From positions 159,961 to 223,960 of the forward strand of contig NW_004797667.1 of NCBI RefSeq assembly GCF_000002075.1: 64,000 nucleotides of DNA, given 5' to 3'. This document shows, piece after piece, positions 25,561-37,075 of this stretch. The notes under the pieces are model-generated. The model made no database searches, was not told the origin of the DNA, and was given only the letters and a program-made list of their open reading frames with translations. This DNA comes from Aplysia californica. Lineage: Eukaryota; Mollusca; Gastropoda; Aplysiida; Aplysiidae. A program made the translations under genes and the position numbers. The first letter of the stretch is position 1. Each line of letters starts with the position of its first letter.

Positions 25561-25878
25561 ATGAAATTGGGACCTGGGCACCATGTTGCTATACAGAGGA
25601 TGTTGTTATATTGAAGGTCGTTATAGAGAGGCTGCATATGTTTCATTTACTTGATGAATCAGGAGACAGCTTTTTATTGTTTATACTATAAAGCTTTGAA
25701 AAGCAATACAAGGCACACAAAAACATGCAGAGAACTGCTTTCAAACATGCAATTTTAAGAACACATTATTCTACTTCCTTTTCACCATTCAATCCATTCT
25801 TTACTACAAATGATTACCCTCGGCATAGAGATCTACTGAGAATTCAGCCTGCCACACCACAATGGCACAAATGTAGTC
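25561..25878. other. Flank and 3' UTR end of the zinc-finger gene
   Basis: Contains the reverse-strand poly(A) signal at 25673-25678 and no other recognised feature. Confidence 0.35.
25673..25678 (-). terminator. Likely poly(A) signal of the zinc-finger gene
   Basis: This is the first AATAAA I find on the minus strand downstream of the stop codon at 26352, about 675 bases away. The MITE at 25879-26200 lies between them and would be part of the 3' UTR. Confidence 0.4.
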
Positions 25879-26200
25879 CAGGGGTAGGCAAACTACAGAC
25901 CAAGGGCCAAACGTGGCATAGTGTTGTGTGGTTTGAGAAACATTTGGTGAAATAGACATTATTCTGAAATGATCATAAAATAAATTGTCAGCCAAGACTA
26001 GTTTTCATTGTGAAATTAAAAGAAAAATATGTTTGCTGAACTTGTAAAACGCTCCATTTTCATTATTATTGTAATAGTTTATATTAAACATTTTCTTTTA
26101 AAATTTACCTAGCACACATGTTCATTAGTACACGATGTGGTCCTTTGCTGTTTATGGCCCAGTCGAAATTTCCCCTATCCGAAAAGTATGCTTACCCCTG
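25879..26200. mobile_element. hAT-type MITE
   Basis: It begins CAGGGGTAGGCAAACTACAG and ends AGTATGCTTACCCCTG, the classic hAT/Charlie-like tip (CAGGGGT...GGCAAACT) in inverted orientation. The flanks ATGTAGTC and GTCTAGTC are an 8-base target duplication with mismatches, as expected for hAT. The element is 322 bases with no transposase. Confidence 0.88.
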
Positions 26201-26351
26201 GTCTAGTCAGTGGATGTGCCAACTTCTCAGAGCATGGCATACGAACTTTTTTGACGTAGCCCTCTTTTCAAACAGACAGATGAAACAAAAAATGGAGAGT
26301 CTGAGCACCAGAAGAAATGCGACAAGGGACCTGCACAGGTACACAACTCTG

Positions 26352-27554
26352 CTAGTTGGGCATGTTTGGAAAGACAGGCATAGGTCTGGCCACCATGTTC
26401 TGAGCAGACATCGGCACGGCCACGCGGTTGCTGAGCAGGCCCGGGGGGACAGCGGGTGGGGAAAGAGGGGTTGCCCATGATGATAGGGCTCCCGAAGCCA
26501 CAGCCTGTGATGTCAGGTGACTTTGCTGATGCTGCACCAAGGGAGGGAAGTGAGTTGGCGGTGACAGCATGCCGCAAACCGCTGATGGGTGGGGCTGTCC
26601 AATGTTTTTCCACTCCAGAGGCAACTGATTTCCAGGGGATGAGATCAGGGTCGGGGGACCGCTCTGGTTGTTCGATATGGAAGAGGTTGGTGGGACTGAC
26701 GAGGACGAGGAGATGGATGACGCGGGAGACGCAGCTGTCCCTGCTCCACCACTCCCTGTATACTGCCCACTGGCCATGACACCCTGACCTCTGTGCTGCT
26801 GAGAGGTTTTCGTGTTTTCGTGCGAGGAACTCTGAGAGTTAGCACCAGAGAAATGGCCCCCTCCGCCACTTCCCCCTCCCCCACTGGAACTACTGACAAC
26901 ACCCCCTGACCCACTAGCATTGTTCTGATCTCCAGAACCTTGATGGCGCAGCATGTGGTTAGCCATCATGTACTCCAGCTTGGTGCGGTAGACACACTGT
27001 GGGTATGGGCACTCCAAGTCTTTCCCTCCCGCAGGTGTGGTCGCTACCCCCGGGCTGCTGCTCCCTCCACCACCACTGCCACCCCCACTTGTGTTGCTCT
27101 CACCCACACTGCCCACACTTATCTTCCTCTTCTTTCCGGACACTGTTTTGTTGCAGTGGCACTCCCCACCGCACTTTTCGCAGCCTTCTCCCTTCTGGTA
27201 GTGCTTCATCCTGTGGCTGCGCAGGTTGTGTCTGTCCGATGTGCTGTAGCCACACAGGTCGCACACATATGGCTTTAGCCCCAGATGCTTCACCATATGC
27301 TCCTTCAGATTCTTCTTCCAGGCAGTGGAGAAGCCACAGATTTTGCACACGTAACATTTGTCATTAGTGTGAATCCGCATATGCTTCTCAAGGTCACTGG
27401 AGGATTCAGTGCGGTAGTGGTCGCAAAACTCGCAAGCATACTTCTTCCTGGGACAGCCGCTACATTTGTGGACTAGGACCATGCCCTCACTTTGGAACTT
27501 GAGGCCACAGATGTGGCACTGGTGTGTTCTTTCCACCATTTTGCACACGTAAAC
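26352..27554 (-). CDS. C2H2 zinc-finger protein gene, exon 8 (last coding exon)
   Basis: The last exon of an eight-exon gene: 50466-50403, 50118-49989, 44139-44023, 42793-42607, 41249-41153, 37366-37226, 31676-31510 and this one. The exons sum to 2106 nt (701 residues plus stop) and every intron phase matches. The exon opens after acceptor 'GATCCTTAG' in phase 0 with VYVCKMVERT. In protein numbering it holds a Cys-rich pair (C314/C317, then C332/C335) and C2H2 fingers at 342-363, 371-391, 399-419 and 483-505 (CPYPQC...HMLRH). A CEKCGGECHC cluster (426-435), a basic KKRK (442-445) and a long Ser/Gly/Pro-rich tail ending in PVFPNMPN complete it. It is probably a nuclear DNA-binding transcription factor. 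I do not recognise the ortholog. The spacer and tail are low-complexity and have no assigned function. Confidence 0.9.
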   Translation of the reverse strand, partial: VYVCKMVERTHQCHICGLKFQSEGMVLVHKCSGCPRKKYACEFCDHYRTESSSDLEKHMRIHTNDKCYVCKICGFSTAWKKNLKEHMVKHLGLKPYVCDLCGYSTSDRHNLRSHRMKHYQKGEGCEKCGGECHCNKTVSGKKRKISVGSVGESNTSGGGSGGGGSSSPGVATTPAGGKDLECPYPQCVYRTKLEYMMANHMLRHQGSGDQNNASGSGGVVSSSSGGGGSGGGGHFSGANSQSSSHENTKTSQQHRGQGVMASGQYTGSGGAGTAASPASSISSSSSVPPTSSISNNQSGPPTLISSPGNQLPLEWKNIGQPHPSAVCGMLSPPTHFPPLVQHQQSHLTSQAVASGALSSWATPLSPPAVPPGLLSNRVAVPMSAQNMVARPMPVFPNMPN

Positions 27555-27938
27555 CTAAGGATCAATAACAACACAAAAAGTTTTGAAAATGGTTTTACAA
27601 TTTTTAAAAACAAGGGACGTCAACTAAGATTTCCAGAACATACTGTCAATAAAAAGAAAGATAAAAACATTTCAAACAGATAAAAACATTTCAAACAGAT
27701 AGAAAGTTTCCCGGTCTGCAGTTTCTGTAGCTTATAGAGTAAATGAAAAAAGCCAAGAAAAGGTCTTTTCAAGAACATTGGAAGTATTGAGCAACTGCAC
27801 TATCCTTAAAACTCCATATACAACCTGTCTAAAAACAAAAGAGGACCGACTTAAATGGCAATAACTTGGTCATCACTACATAAATTTCAACCAAACTTCA
27901 AACAAAATTCAACTAGAGAGATGTCAAATTTATAAATA
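27555..27938. other. Intron of zinc-finger gene, no other feature
   Basis: AT-rich intronic sequence with a short tandem ACATTTCAAACAGATAAAA-type duplication near 27666-27700. Confidence 0.5.
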
Positions 27939-29913
27939 CAGTCAAACCTATGTAAGACGGAATCGCAAGGGAGCCAGAAAAAAATTCCGTCTTAGACATA
28001 TTTTCCGTCTTAGACAGGGGAATTTAGTGGGGAGATGGAGGGGGTGGGGGGGAGGGTTCAAAGGCCCAGCCAGTCTGTCCTCAGAGAAATTCGCGCTCGC
28101 AACTTTTGCCATCAGCGCAACTTGTGCACAACTTTTACCATTTTCGTGAATTCGCTAATTTTAGCCAATTTCCCGCAAAATTTGGAAAAATAATAAAATT
28201 TAATTAAAAACACCGAAACTTTCCTCCACGACTAGAAATAACGATGTCAAGGGGGACAATTTGCTCCTTTGCACGACGGGGAGCCCGCCACCACCCAGTG
28301 ACCAGAGCCGGGTCAGGTTGTCCGACTCGTCGCCGGAAAACAACGATTCTGTTTTGAAACAACGAGTCGGGCGTGATCGACTTGTGCCTTGATAGCCACT
28401 TTGCATAATGACATGTGTCAGTCCTACTTATCCAAATATAATCCTATTACCACCAGTGCTTGCATTTCATAGGACCACTGTTTGACCTATTAAAAGCAGA
28501 AGCGGCATCTTTCTCGATTACTGCATCATTCCAAGTGCGGGATATGTAACACACAGGCTTTCTAGAACCATCAGTCTGGACTTGAATTTAACAGCTCCTA
28601 ATCCTTCTTTCGATGCGTCAGCTGCAATGGTGGTTTTCAGTTTCAGAGAGTGTAATGTGCTAGCACAGGGGCTGTTGTAAGCTGTTCTTGGATGGTTTTG
28701 AAAGCCTTTACCAGAGGCTGCTCCCATTCATTGTTCTTCTTGAGGGTTTGTCACTGATGCTTAACGCAGGCCGAACTTCATCATTTGATTGATCATTCCT
28801 AGAAATCTTTGTAATTCTGTGGCATTTTGAGGTTGTGGAAGATTCACAATGGCTTTGACCTTGTCTGGGTCTATTTGGATGCCTGAAGCGTCAATAATGT
28901 GTCCGAGGAATTTCAACGAAGACTGGGAAAAAAGCACTTTTCATTCAGTGCGAGGCCTTCGTCATGGAGACATTTCACCACATTTCGTACTCGCTTGTCA
29001 TGAGTGGCTTTGTCTGGAGCGAGGATGAAGATATCATCAAAGTGGCATACAACGCCGTCTTGCTCGCTGAGAATTTCTGTCAAGGTGCGCTGAAAAATTT
29101 CAGAAGCCGACAAAATGCCGAAGGGCAGCCTGTTCATGCAGCATCTTCCAAAGGGTGTCAGAAATGTTGTGTACTTTATTCGAGATTCGTCTGATAACCG
29201 GATTTGCCAGAAACCAGATCTTGCGTCCAATTTTGTGAAGAGTTTGTTGCCTGCAAACTGTGCAAGGTCTTCATCTACAGACTTCAGCGGATAAACTTCT
29301 CGCTTGACGGCCTTGTTGAGAGCTGTTCAATTGACGCATATACGGACTGAACCAATTTGTTTTGGAACGACCCCCATTCCAGTGCACCAGTCGGTAGGCT
29401 CTGTTACCTCTGAAATAACGCCCTGATCCAGCATTTGATCTAGTTGCAACTTGACCTTAGGCATGAGGGGATGGGCTATTTTCCTTAGTGTGTAGATATG
29501 TGATGGTTCGACACCTTCACACAGCTTGATGGTGTAAGGTTCTTTCAGCTTGCCAAGACCCGAAAAGAGTTTGGGAAATTCTCGTCCCAAGTCAGGCTTC
29601 GATTCTTCGAGTTCTTGCACTCTTTTCACCAACCCCAACTTGATACATGTATTACGGCTCAGGAGAGAGTGCTGTTGTCCTTAAACAACGTATATTCTCT
29701 CTACTAAGCTCTTGTCTTTGTGTCTCAACGTTTGTCGGGCAAAACCTAGCACTTTCAGGTCTTTTCCTCCTGCAGCGCGAAGTATTTTATCTGGTCTTTT
29801 GAGTTCTCCTGGAGCTATATTGACATCTTTTTCACCCATGACTGTGATTGAAGCACCTGTGTCTAACTTGAAAGGATGTAGATGTCCGTCTACTTGAGTA
29901 TCTTTGGATGCTG

Positions 29914-29938
29914 GGTTCGGATCCCATCCCTGCCACCA
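29914..29938 (-). promoter_or_regulatory. Gypsy primer-binding site
   Basis: Read on the plus strand this stretch looks like the T-arm and acceptor end of a tRNA finishing in GCCACCA. On the element strand it begins TGGTGGCAG, directly after the LTR end. The match seems to extend about 25 bases, longer than the usual 18. Confidence 0.7.
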
Positions 29939-30243
29939 TGTATGTTGTATTTACCTCCACACGGCGTGTCGTTCATGAAGTGTCCGTTAAGTTCTCATGC
30001 GCAATCCAACTCCACGACCGCTAGTGACGTTGTTCTTCCTTAGCTAGGAGTTGCCAGGTTGTCAGTAAGAAAGCCAACACATAGGCTAATGCTACACTCG
30101 TGAGATTTCACACCCACACCACCCCGGCCATCTGCATTGCCCAAGGCTCACATAGAAGGGGTAACTTCTACCCTCAAATTGGGTCAGCAAACGGAACCAA
30201 ACTTGCGAGTTCTGTTGCAAATCAGGACTGAACGAGCAAAGCA
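29939..30243 (-). repeat. LTR-like end of the Gypsy fragment
   Basis: It begins TG at 29939 and ends CA near 30243, as LTRs do. The inner edge is fixed by the primer-binding site and the outer edge is approximate. No second LTR was recognised. Confidence 0.4.
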
Positions 30244-30407
30244 TTTTTCGCCTTAGACAGGTAAAACCCTCCGAAGGGAGGGGATTTTTCTTTCCTTTTC
30301 CGCGTTGGACAGGTTTCCGTTTTATACAGGTAATTAAAGAGGAATATTATGAAGGCGGAGCAGGGAGATTCCGTTAAGACAGGTTCCCGTTAAGGCAGGT
30401 TTGAAGG

Positions 30408-31509
30408 TATGAAGAAAATCAATCCCCAAGTTCAAGATATATCAAGTTTTTAATATTTCAACCCAAATTGGGTACAATGTAAAATTTTACTTTTAACACT
30501 CCACAGTGACACAACCAGCAGTACAAAATACCCTATCTGGTCACCCAGCCAGGAGGGTGACTGCAACGGACTTCTCGGGCCTGGCGCAGGACAGCACCAG
30601 GTGACCGGAACAGATCAATTTCATCGTCACATTATTGCGCCAAGTGACCACAAAGTGTTAAAGAGTTCAACTACAGGGGAGTGATTGGCCTGTTTTGGTT
30701 TTAGGACAAGGATGGTAAAACCACAACATTCATCTCAGATGGATATCGCACTACGTTGAGAGACTTGGAGAAGTTTCGGATGAAGAAAGTTTACAGAACA
30801 GGCATAGTTCCAGTAAGATGAGGCAACATCGCACACATCAAGACAGGCCCATTGAGGTTGCAAGAAAGGTTTGGTGAACACATTTTAAACCGAATAAACC
30901 GAAAGTTTACAAATCAACTGTCATCATATTCCCCCCAACTTGAACCCATTCAGTAACTACCTTGGGGGAGGGGGGGGGTCCAAGAAAAACAAACATCAAA
31001 CAATCAAACAGTTGAAACTCAAATGTTGGACAGGGGGTCCAAAGAATCGACCCAGAAACATGTAACACTGGTGTTCAAAATTCCCACCGGTATATTGGAA
31101 ATTGTATGGAGAGAAATGGTCAACACCTGGAGATTTTAATCCCACCACCTTCCCCGAGTTTATTTGGAAAGACCAATTGTGTATTAATTGTTCTTTAATG
31201 CACAAACTGACTATTTGAAATAGAACAATATGGCTAATTCTTAAGAAGTTAGAAAGTTTTGCGCTTGATGACAAATGTATCCCGGTTGAATTTCATTTCT
31301 GCAAAATTTTATTAAACTGAAATTGGTTCCAAGATGACTGAGCTATTGCCTTTTGAATGGGTCTTCTTTTTTTTTTAGACACCTGTTACATAGTGTTATA
31401 TGACCTTTAACTTCTGAACCACCATCAAAATTAGTATGCTCAGTATGTGAAAGCTTCAGTAGTGGTTTTGCAAAGGTCCTTTTGAAACACACAGTGGACA
31501 AATTTTCAC
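30408..31509. other. Intron of zinc-finger gene, no other feature
   Basis: Unremarkable AT-rich intronic sequence. No repeats with a second copy in the window were recognised. Confidence 0.45.
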
Positions 31510-31676
31510 CTGGTGATAAATGAGGCCAGCTTCAGAAGTCTGTGTCCGCCCACAAGCTCGGCAGCGCAGTGGATGGTTGGTGTCAGAGTTGTGGACTTCT
31601 TTGTGATGAGCCAAGAGATCAGTGAACCTTGCGAAGGTTGCTTGGCATAGGGAGCACATTGAACTCTTCAGAATGT
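31510..31676 (-). CDS. Zinc-finger gene, exon 7
   Basis: Acceptor CCCTATAG before ACATTCTGAAG; donor CACCAG|GTGAAA. The exon is 167 nt, entered in phase 1 and left in phase 0, matching both neighbours. It encodes residues 246-301 with one classical finger (C253, C256, H269, H274) and a CxxC (C284, C287) whose partner histidine is H300. Confidence 0.9.
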
Positions 31677-32178
31677 CTATAGGGAGGAAAAACAGTCAGT
31701 ATAGGAAATTGGAATAAAACTATTGAACACCTACAGCAGCTATGTGAAGGTAAACATAATCCATTTAGCGTAACAACCAGAGAAGTAAAGACATTTCATC
31801 CACAAGCTGTTCAGTTGTTCTAAGCTCAGTAAGCAAAATTTTGTGGAGAGAGAAAAAACTTTAAATTTTGTTCACAACTGTACCTACATCGGGTACCTTT
31901 CTTTAATTTTTATCAAAATGTAGAATCTGAATTTCGACTAAATATTTCTCTAGCACATGCAGTTCATGCCACAAATAAAAAACTACATAACAAAAAAAAA
32001 TTCAAAATTTTGGCCGCAAATAACAGTCGGTCAACGATTTCAGTTTCCAATTAATCAAAGCTGGAAACATTTTCATCACAAGTCCTAGGCTGTAACTGGT
32101 GCAATTACTATCTAACAAATGCCTCATCAAAGAAAACATGCAAAACATAAATATATGGAAGTTAAATAATAATAACAA
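31677..32178. other. Intron, no other feature
   Basis: AT-rich intronic sequence between exon 7 and the MITE at 32179. Confidence 0.5.
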
Positions 32179-32429
32179 TAGATTGTACAGTCAAACTTGC
32201 CGTAGCAGTCACAGCCACCAACTGAACTAATGACCACTGTTCTGTAACACCTCAACTGCATACATATGTGTATGTGCGTGTTTCTGTGTGTGTGTGTGTA
32301 TGTGCACACATGCACATACACACAACCTCGACTGCATACGCTATGTACACAGTCCAGGAGTTATAGAACAGTCGTCATTAGAACAGTTGGCAGCTGTGAC
32401 TGTTAAGGCAAGTTTGACTGCACAATCTA
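32179..32429. mobile_element. Pogo-like MITE with long inverted ends
   Basis: TAGATTGTACAGTCAAACTT at the left is mirrored by AAGTTTGACTGCACAATCTA at the right. Inward the pairing continues through CAGTCACAGC / GCTGTGACTG and CCACTGTTCTGTAA-type blocks, giving arms of roughly 80 bases. The tip CAGTCAAAC matches the family I pogo-like ends at 12582 and 27939. A CA/TG-rich loop (about 32265-32325) has two degenerate CTCAACTGCATA / CCTCGACTGCATACG copies. Confidence 0.75.
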
Positions 32430-32881
32430 TAGTTATTATTATTATATGAAGCGAAGAACTTTGACTGCCACATTTAGGTATTGCATTTTTCTTTGATAAA
32501 GTAGCGTAAACACGGCCTCGTGGGCACTCGCGACCTTCCGTGGGCGTGGTATCGGTGAAATCAGGCAAATTCAGATCGCTGTTTCTTTTCTCTTTCGCAA
32601 TACAACACCAAATACTGTACACCTTGTAAAAGTTCAGCTTTTCCTCATTCCAATGGTGTAAGTTGTTTATATGTCCCATTATTAGGAGTTGGAGAATCGC
32701 CTTGGAAAGCGAAGCCCTGTGCTGTTGGAACGCGTGGTCGGCCGTTTAAAAAATTGACACGCATGCATTCAAATGCTTCGCAGAAAGATTGATGATTAAA
32801 TACTGTCTTTTCATTGGCGGAGAACTGTAGATCTTTGGACAGGCTTTCCCGTGGTATATTTTTGGCCTTTGGCGTTTAAAT

Positions 32882-33360
32882 AAAAAGCCTTTAAAAAATA
32901 CCATCAAAGTTTTCAAAGATCATTTTTTACACAAAATATGTAAAATACCGAATCAAAAAAGCCATCGAGGAAGATCAGTTCATTTTCTATTAGATTAAAG
33001 TAAACGGCTTGGAATTATTTTTCATCAATCCTTCCGCGAAACTCAGAAAGCATGCGACTCCCCACGAGGGGAGCACTCGGTACACTACAGTATAGAGCCG
33101 ATTCGCTAGCTGTGAGGGCCGGTGGGGCGCCGGCCAGGACTGTGCTCGGTATTTTTGTCGAAATAACGACAGATCATCATGTTTGAGGTGATAAAACTGA
33201 TTTGTACTGATCTTACTGTCTTGAAAAAAAATTAGGCTCCTCTATGTTATAAAGGTTGTACTCTGTTAATATGGAGAAGTTTAGTGCACTTGGTACTCTT
33301 TCATTATTTGTCAAACATGAGATTGCAGCCAGTGAGCGACTTTAACAAATTTGATCAAAT
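32882..33360 (+). repeat. Dispersed repeat R, copy 2 (uninterrupted)
   Basis: Same order of blocks as 20843-21750 but without the MITE. It lies in an intron of the zinc-finger gene. By eye roughly 80 percent of bases match in the GCACTC...GTATAG block. Confidence 0.85.
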
Positions 33361-33469
33361 TTCAAACAGCTACCATTTTCTTAAAAACTGATAAAAGAAT
33401 TGACAAATGTCTTTCCTTATTCAAGGGAGATAATTTTACTCACACTGACTCTTGCAAAATCCAAATCAA

Positions 33470-34400
33470 AGTTTGCTCAGTATGGCGTGTGGCCTGTTCC
33501 AGCTTGAACTACTGATACAAAACATCTGTTCATTGACTGAATTGAAGTCCTTATGGTTGTCTGAAGAATCCCCTGCCATTCCTTGTGAAGTGCAGCCTTC
33601 AGTTCCTTACCAGTTCGTACGGAGTGCGCCTGTTTCTAATCCTCCAGTCAAGGCCATCTCACAGATATTCCGTTGGGTTATGGTTTGTGGACCTTGCAGG
33701 CCAGTCCAGAACAATGATTTGATTTGTTTGGAAGAAGTTTTCATAGATCGTAGCCATTTGTGGTCGGGTGTTGTCTTGTTAGCAGATTCCATCATCTGTG
33801 CCATGTAGCGTAGTCACCGTGACGAAGAATTTCGTCACAATAAGTCATTATTTGAGGTTGGTTTGAAAAGTCACTAAATGTATAAGACAAAAAGCCAAGA
33901 TTCCACCCCCTACCATCACATTTCAGCCACCTTCGGACCTCTTGTGGGACGTTGGATCTGTGAAATTTCTCTTCTCTTCTTTTAAACACTTTTTCTCTTC
34001 CATCAATGAGACGAATTAAAAACCTGAACCATTGCTGAAAAGAACACTTTACCAACGTCTTTTGTTTCATCAACAATGTTGTTGTGCCAAAATTTGGCGA
34101 TCGATTTCTTCTATGAAACAGGGTTAGAATGGCTCCATATAAATGGCGATAATCATGGAATCCACGATCTTATAAATGTCTAATAATGATGTTTCAAGAC
34201 AGTCTGAAGTGCCTGGCAGTCTGTGCACCAAGTTGGAATGGGTTTTCAACATGGGTGTTGACAATAACTCCAATTCTGATGTCGAGTTGTCGCCCTTGGT
34301 TGCCTACGTCTCGGCTTTTCTTTGACAGTTCTAGTGGTGTTAAAACATTAATTCAAGCGTTAGATGGTTCCTCTGCAAACATTTAAGTGTCTTGCAACAA
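33470..34400 (-). pseudogene. Tc1-like transposase fossil
   Basis: Minus-strand conceptual pieces resemble Tc1 transposases: 'DGREKVFKRREEKF' (VYRRxGERF block, near 33980), 'GGGILAFCL' (VMVWGGI block, near 33890), 'NKTTPDHKWL' (DNTRPHTA block, near 33775), 'LDWPARSTNHNPTEYL' (LDWPA-SPDLNPIEHLW block, near 33690) and a C-terminal 'RTPYELVRNWRLHFTRNGRG' region (near 33610). The blocks are spread over all three frames with many stops, so the copy is long dead. Terminal inverted repeats were not found. It sits in an intron of the zinc-finger gene. Confidence 0.75.
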
Positions 34401-34779
34401 CAGAAAGCGCAATTTAAAAAATTATCATACACACAGCTCCTTTATTTTCTGAATTTATCTTTTTTTTTAATGTTGAAAACAGGAGAAAAAGGTACCCAAA
34501 CGTTAAAAAGTATGGACTTTTATAGTGTGTAAGGTGTGTTTACGTGATTCAAAGCAAATTTTGTGTGTAGGAAGAGTTGATTTCAACACAGACCGAGAGA
34601 AATCAATACCAACACTTTGTCCATGTACTACTTCCGGTTTAGGATTTCTTTTGGTTTGCTCTTGCACAAGAAGTCTCAGAAGTCCCACAAGTCATACTTT
34701 TAAATTTTTCTGCAATTCTTACGCTATAACGAAAATTATCGTAACATAATGGGTGTGACAGAACCTTTGCAACTCGGTA

Positions 34780-34812
<33 letters not shown>

Positions 34813-34912
34813 AAGTAGCAGTAGCAGTAGTAGTAGTAGTAACAGTAGTAGTAGTAGTAGTAGCAGTAGCAGCAGTAGTATCAGCCGCCGCAGCAGCAGC
34901 AGCAGTAGTAGC

Positions 34913-34953
<41 letters not shown>

Positions 34954-35386
34954 AAGATCTACAGCCTTAAAGACTTTCTTTACAATAAAACGAGACCAGA
35001 AAGGATGGTGCAACACTGCTGAGTTTAACTTATCAGTGTACTAACAGAGCCTCGAAAGGAACCCCTTTCATTTCACTGGTAAGAATAAGATTGATAAGAA
35101 TTTTGACAGATTAGATCCAGATCTATATTTTTAAGAAAGTAATTGAAAAGATTAAGAGCCTGGTCTGATCAAAGCCTACCTTTCAGTTAACTGCAATTTT
35201 GCCTCGTCTTACTTAAACATCACAAAATCCAAGCTAGATCTACTAATCTGAGGCACAAATTTCACTCACTAGACAATGACTCAATGACTTAACATATATA
35301 TATTAAACATAGTAATATAACAGTATCATCAATCATAATTATTTTTATGGGATGATGATGCTATCAGCACGGTTCTGGGCCATTAT
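34401..35386. other. Intron with a long trinucleotide repeat
   Basis: Apart from the TAG/CAG-type tract at 34775-34953 and a few AGATCT hexamers near 35115-35240, nothing recognised. Confidence 0.5.
34775..34953. repeat. (TAG)n/(CAG)n trinucleotide microsatellite
   Basis: About 180 bases of AGT repeat with AGC interruptions. It yields poly-Leu and poly-Val open frames in other frames that are not genes. Confidence 0.95.
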
Positions 35387-37075
35387 AGTAGGTACCGCAG
35401 GCGAGCCGTTTTCAAGGCAGACAGCTACAGCTGGAGCCAGATTTGGACTTCATCCAACTATTAGCTGGTTTTAATTTTGGTAAACACTAATAAAAATTAT
35501 ACCACTGTTTTCTGTGTCTTTCCTTCTCCATGGTGAACGAGAAACTGATACTTATGATTGCATATTTAGTTTTTAATTGACTAAAGTTTAACACGGGAAA
35601 ACTCGGCAGTCTCGCAATTTTGCGCGCTTAGATTTGGGGGGTACTTGTTTTAAATTTCGATTTCTCAGTCGTGAATCATCGAATTTTCTTGCGGTTTGAA
35701 ACATAAAAATCTGGGATTTCAGGAGAATTTCCGGGGAATGTGTTTATGTTTTTATTCCGAGCAGAAAGCTTGAGTGGTACGATGTAAAGACGAAGAAAGC
35801 ATTTTAAAATATGAAATTCGACACAAGTCGGGCTATCTGTGCCAGGATCATATTCATAGACATCTCAACCATCAAGTTTATGTGTTTAGAAAAGCAAACT
35901 ACGTTCCACGAAGCAGAAATATTACTTTTTCTGAAGTGGGGTAACAACCACTTTCGGGAGATCGTCATTCTGCCATTGCGGCTGTTCCATCGCCCATTTC
36001 CACCCCCTCTGACTCGACCCAACCAGCAGACGATTATAATGATGGTTCAGTAAAAGAAACATTCGATAGATGTTTATGGCGTCAATTTATGTATTATAAT
36101 AATTTTCTTTTAGGATACTTATGAATATCGTGTTTTGAAAAATAAGATTAATCGGCCACCACTTGCCGTGTGGTTGGATTGTTATTGTTTGGTGGGAATC
36201 ACGCCGACCTACATTTTCCCCACCTCATAGTAATTTAATTGCGATCTATACAAATGTATCGCTTCGTGGTGGTATTTTTGCCTTATTTATTCTAAATGCA
36301 TCGAAATCTAAGCATCTCTGGTAAACAAAGTGAAAGAATAAAGCCGTGAAGAGTTGAACTGGGAGTTCTATTTATAGTAACATGTCATCACACACTACTA
36401 AACACTCGGAAGGGGGTTACCGGGTGTTAGTGTTACCGATGGAAATGTTCGTAGATCTATTGTTTGGCATTTAATTCGGTAACAAAAAAGGCTAGATCTA
36501 CGTTCTTGATTGGTGGATATTCAATTATTGAATCAACCAGCCTTTTTATGTATTCTTAGACTTAGTTAGATGTCACCTGATAGGCTAATTGGAGAAATGC
36601 CCCCCCCCCCCCCCCCCCCCCACTCTTTCTTCCATCCACTTACTGACTGGACACACGATGATACATTGTATTTCCCCAGCCACTGGTTTCTTTCTCAGCT
36701 AAAATGATAAATAAATCTAGAACTAGATCTATATTTTACAAGATGAACCACGGTAGAACAGTATGTTGATTTAATTCCAACTTTTAAACCCCCTGAGCAG
36801 AAATCTTTATTTTCTGAACCAATATTGATTACTTTTTTCACATTATTGTCCATATCTGAAATGTTTGGAAGGCTTTTTTCTTTCTATAAACTAACTCACT
36901 GTACAGAGCCTGAAAAGAGCTTTAATTTGATATATAATGCAACCTTGTAGCACAATTTGTTGATTTTATATGAATTTTTTTCCAGTCGGCAGACGTTATA
37001 ATTTGCACTCAATAATGGCAGGTTTTTGGGCATTAGGGTCCTATTATGGAGTGTTATGAGAGGTTTTAGTAAACA
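35387..37075 (+). repeat. 1.7-kb duplicated segment D, copy 1 (uninterrupted)
   Basis: The whole stretch reappears in inverse orientation at 57249-61206. In a 175-base sample (35451 onward) I count about seven differences, so identity is near 96 percent. The edges are sharp: AGTAGGTAC at 35387 and TTTTAGTAAACA ending at 37075, with unrelated sequence outside. There are no terminal inverted repeats. An 80-codon open frame (35811-36053) is kept in both copies but matches nothing I recognise. It could be a non-autonomous element or a segmental duplication. Confidence 0.92.

Larger units (their letters stand above)
28518..30243 (-). mobile_element. Old Ty3/Gypsy LTR retrotransposon fragment
   Basis: On the minus strand the parts in order are an LTR-like end (about 30243-29939), a primer-binding site next to it, an aspartic protease segment (around 29900-29700), reverse transcriptase (about 29638-28913) and part of RNase H (to about 28518). 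Family assignment rests on the Gypsy-type RT and RNase H motifs. It is broken, with several breaks and incomplete ends, and looks old. It lies within the pogo-like element at 27939-30407, in an intron of the zinc-finger gene. Confidence 0.88.
27939..30407. mobile_element. Pogo-like TIR element, intronic, with a retroelement fragment inside
   Basis: The left tip CAGTCAAACCTATGTAAGAC pairs with the reverse complement of the right tip (CCTTCAAACCTGCCTTAACG), and TA flanks both (27937-27938, 30408-30409). The motif CCGTCTTAGACAGG or variants is repeated several times just inside both ends (27985-28018; 30248-30330; 30370-30395). No pogo transposase is seen. The middle is occupied by a Ty3/Gypsy fragment, so the element probably captured that insertion. 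Confidence 0.6.

Noticed and set aside
26456-27367. Several plus-strand and other-frame open frames over the zinc-finger terminal exon
   Set aside because: They are shadows of the GC-rich coding exon on the minus strand.
29909-29938. 3' half of a tRNA gene on the plus strand
   Set aside because: Only the T-arm and acceptor end are present with an encoded CCA, and the position next to an LTR end fits a primer-binding site.
34639-35016. Poly-Leu/poly-Val open frames on both strands
   Set aside because: They are translations of the TAG/CAG trinucleotide tract and have no splice or start context.
35811-36053. 80-codon frame kept in both copies of segment D
   Set aside because: The copies are too similar (about 96 percent) for retention to show selection, and no homologue is recognised. 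It is mentioned only under the segment.
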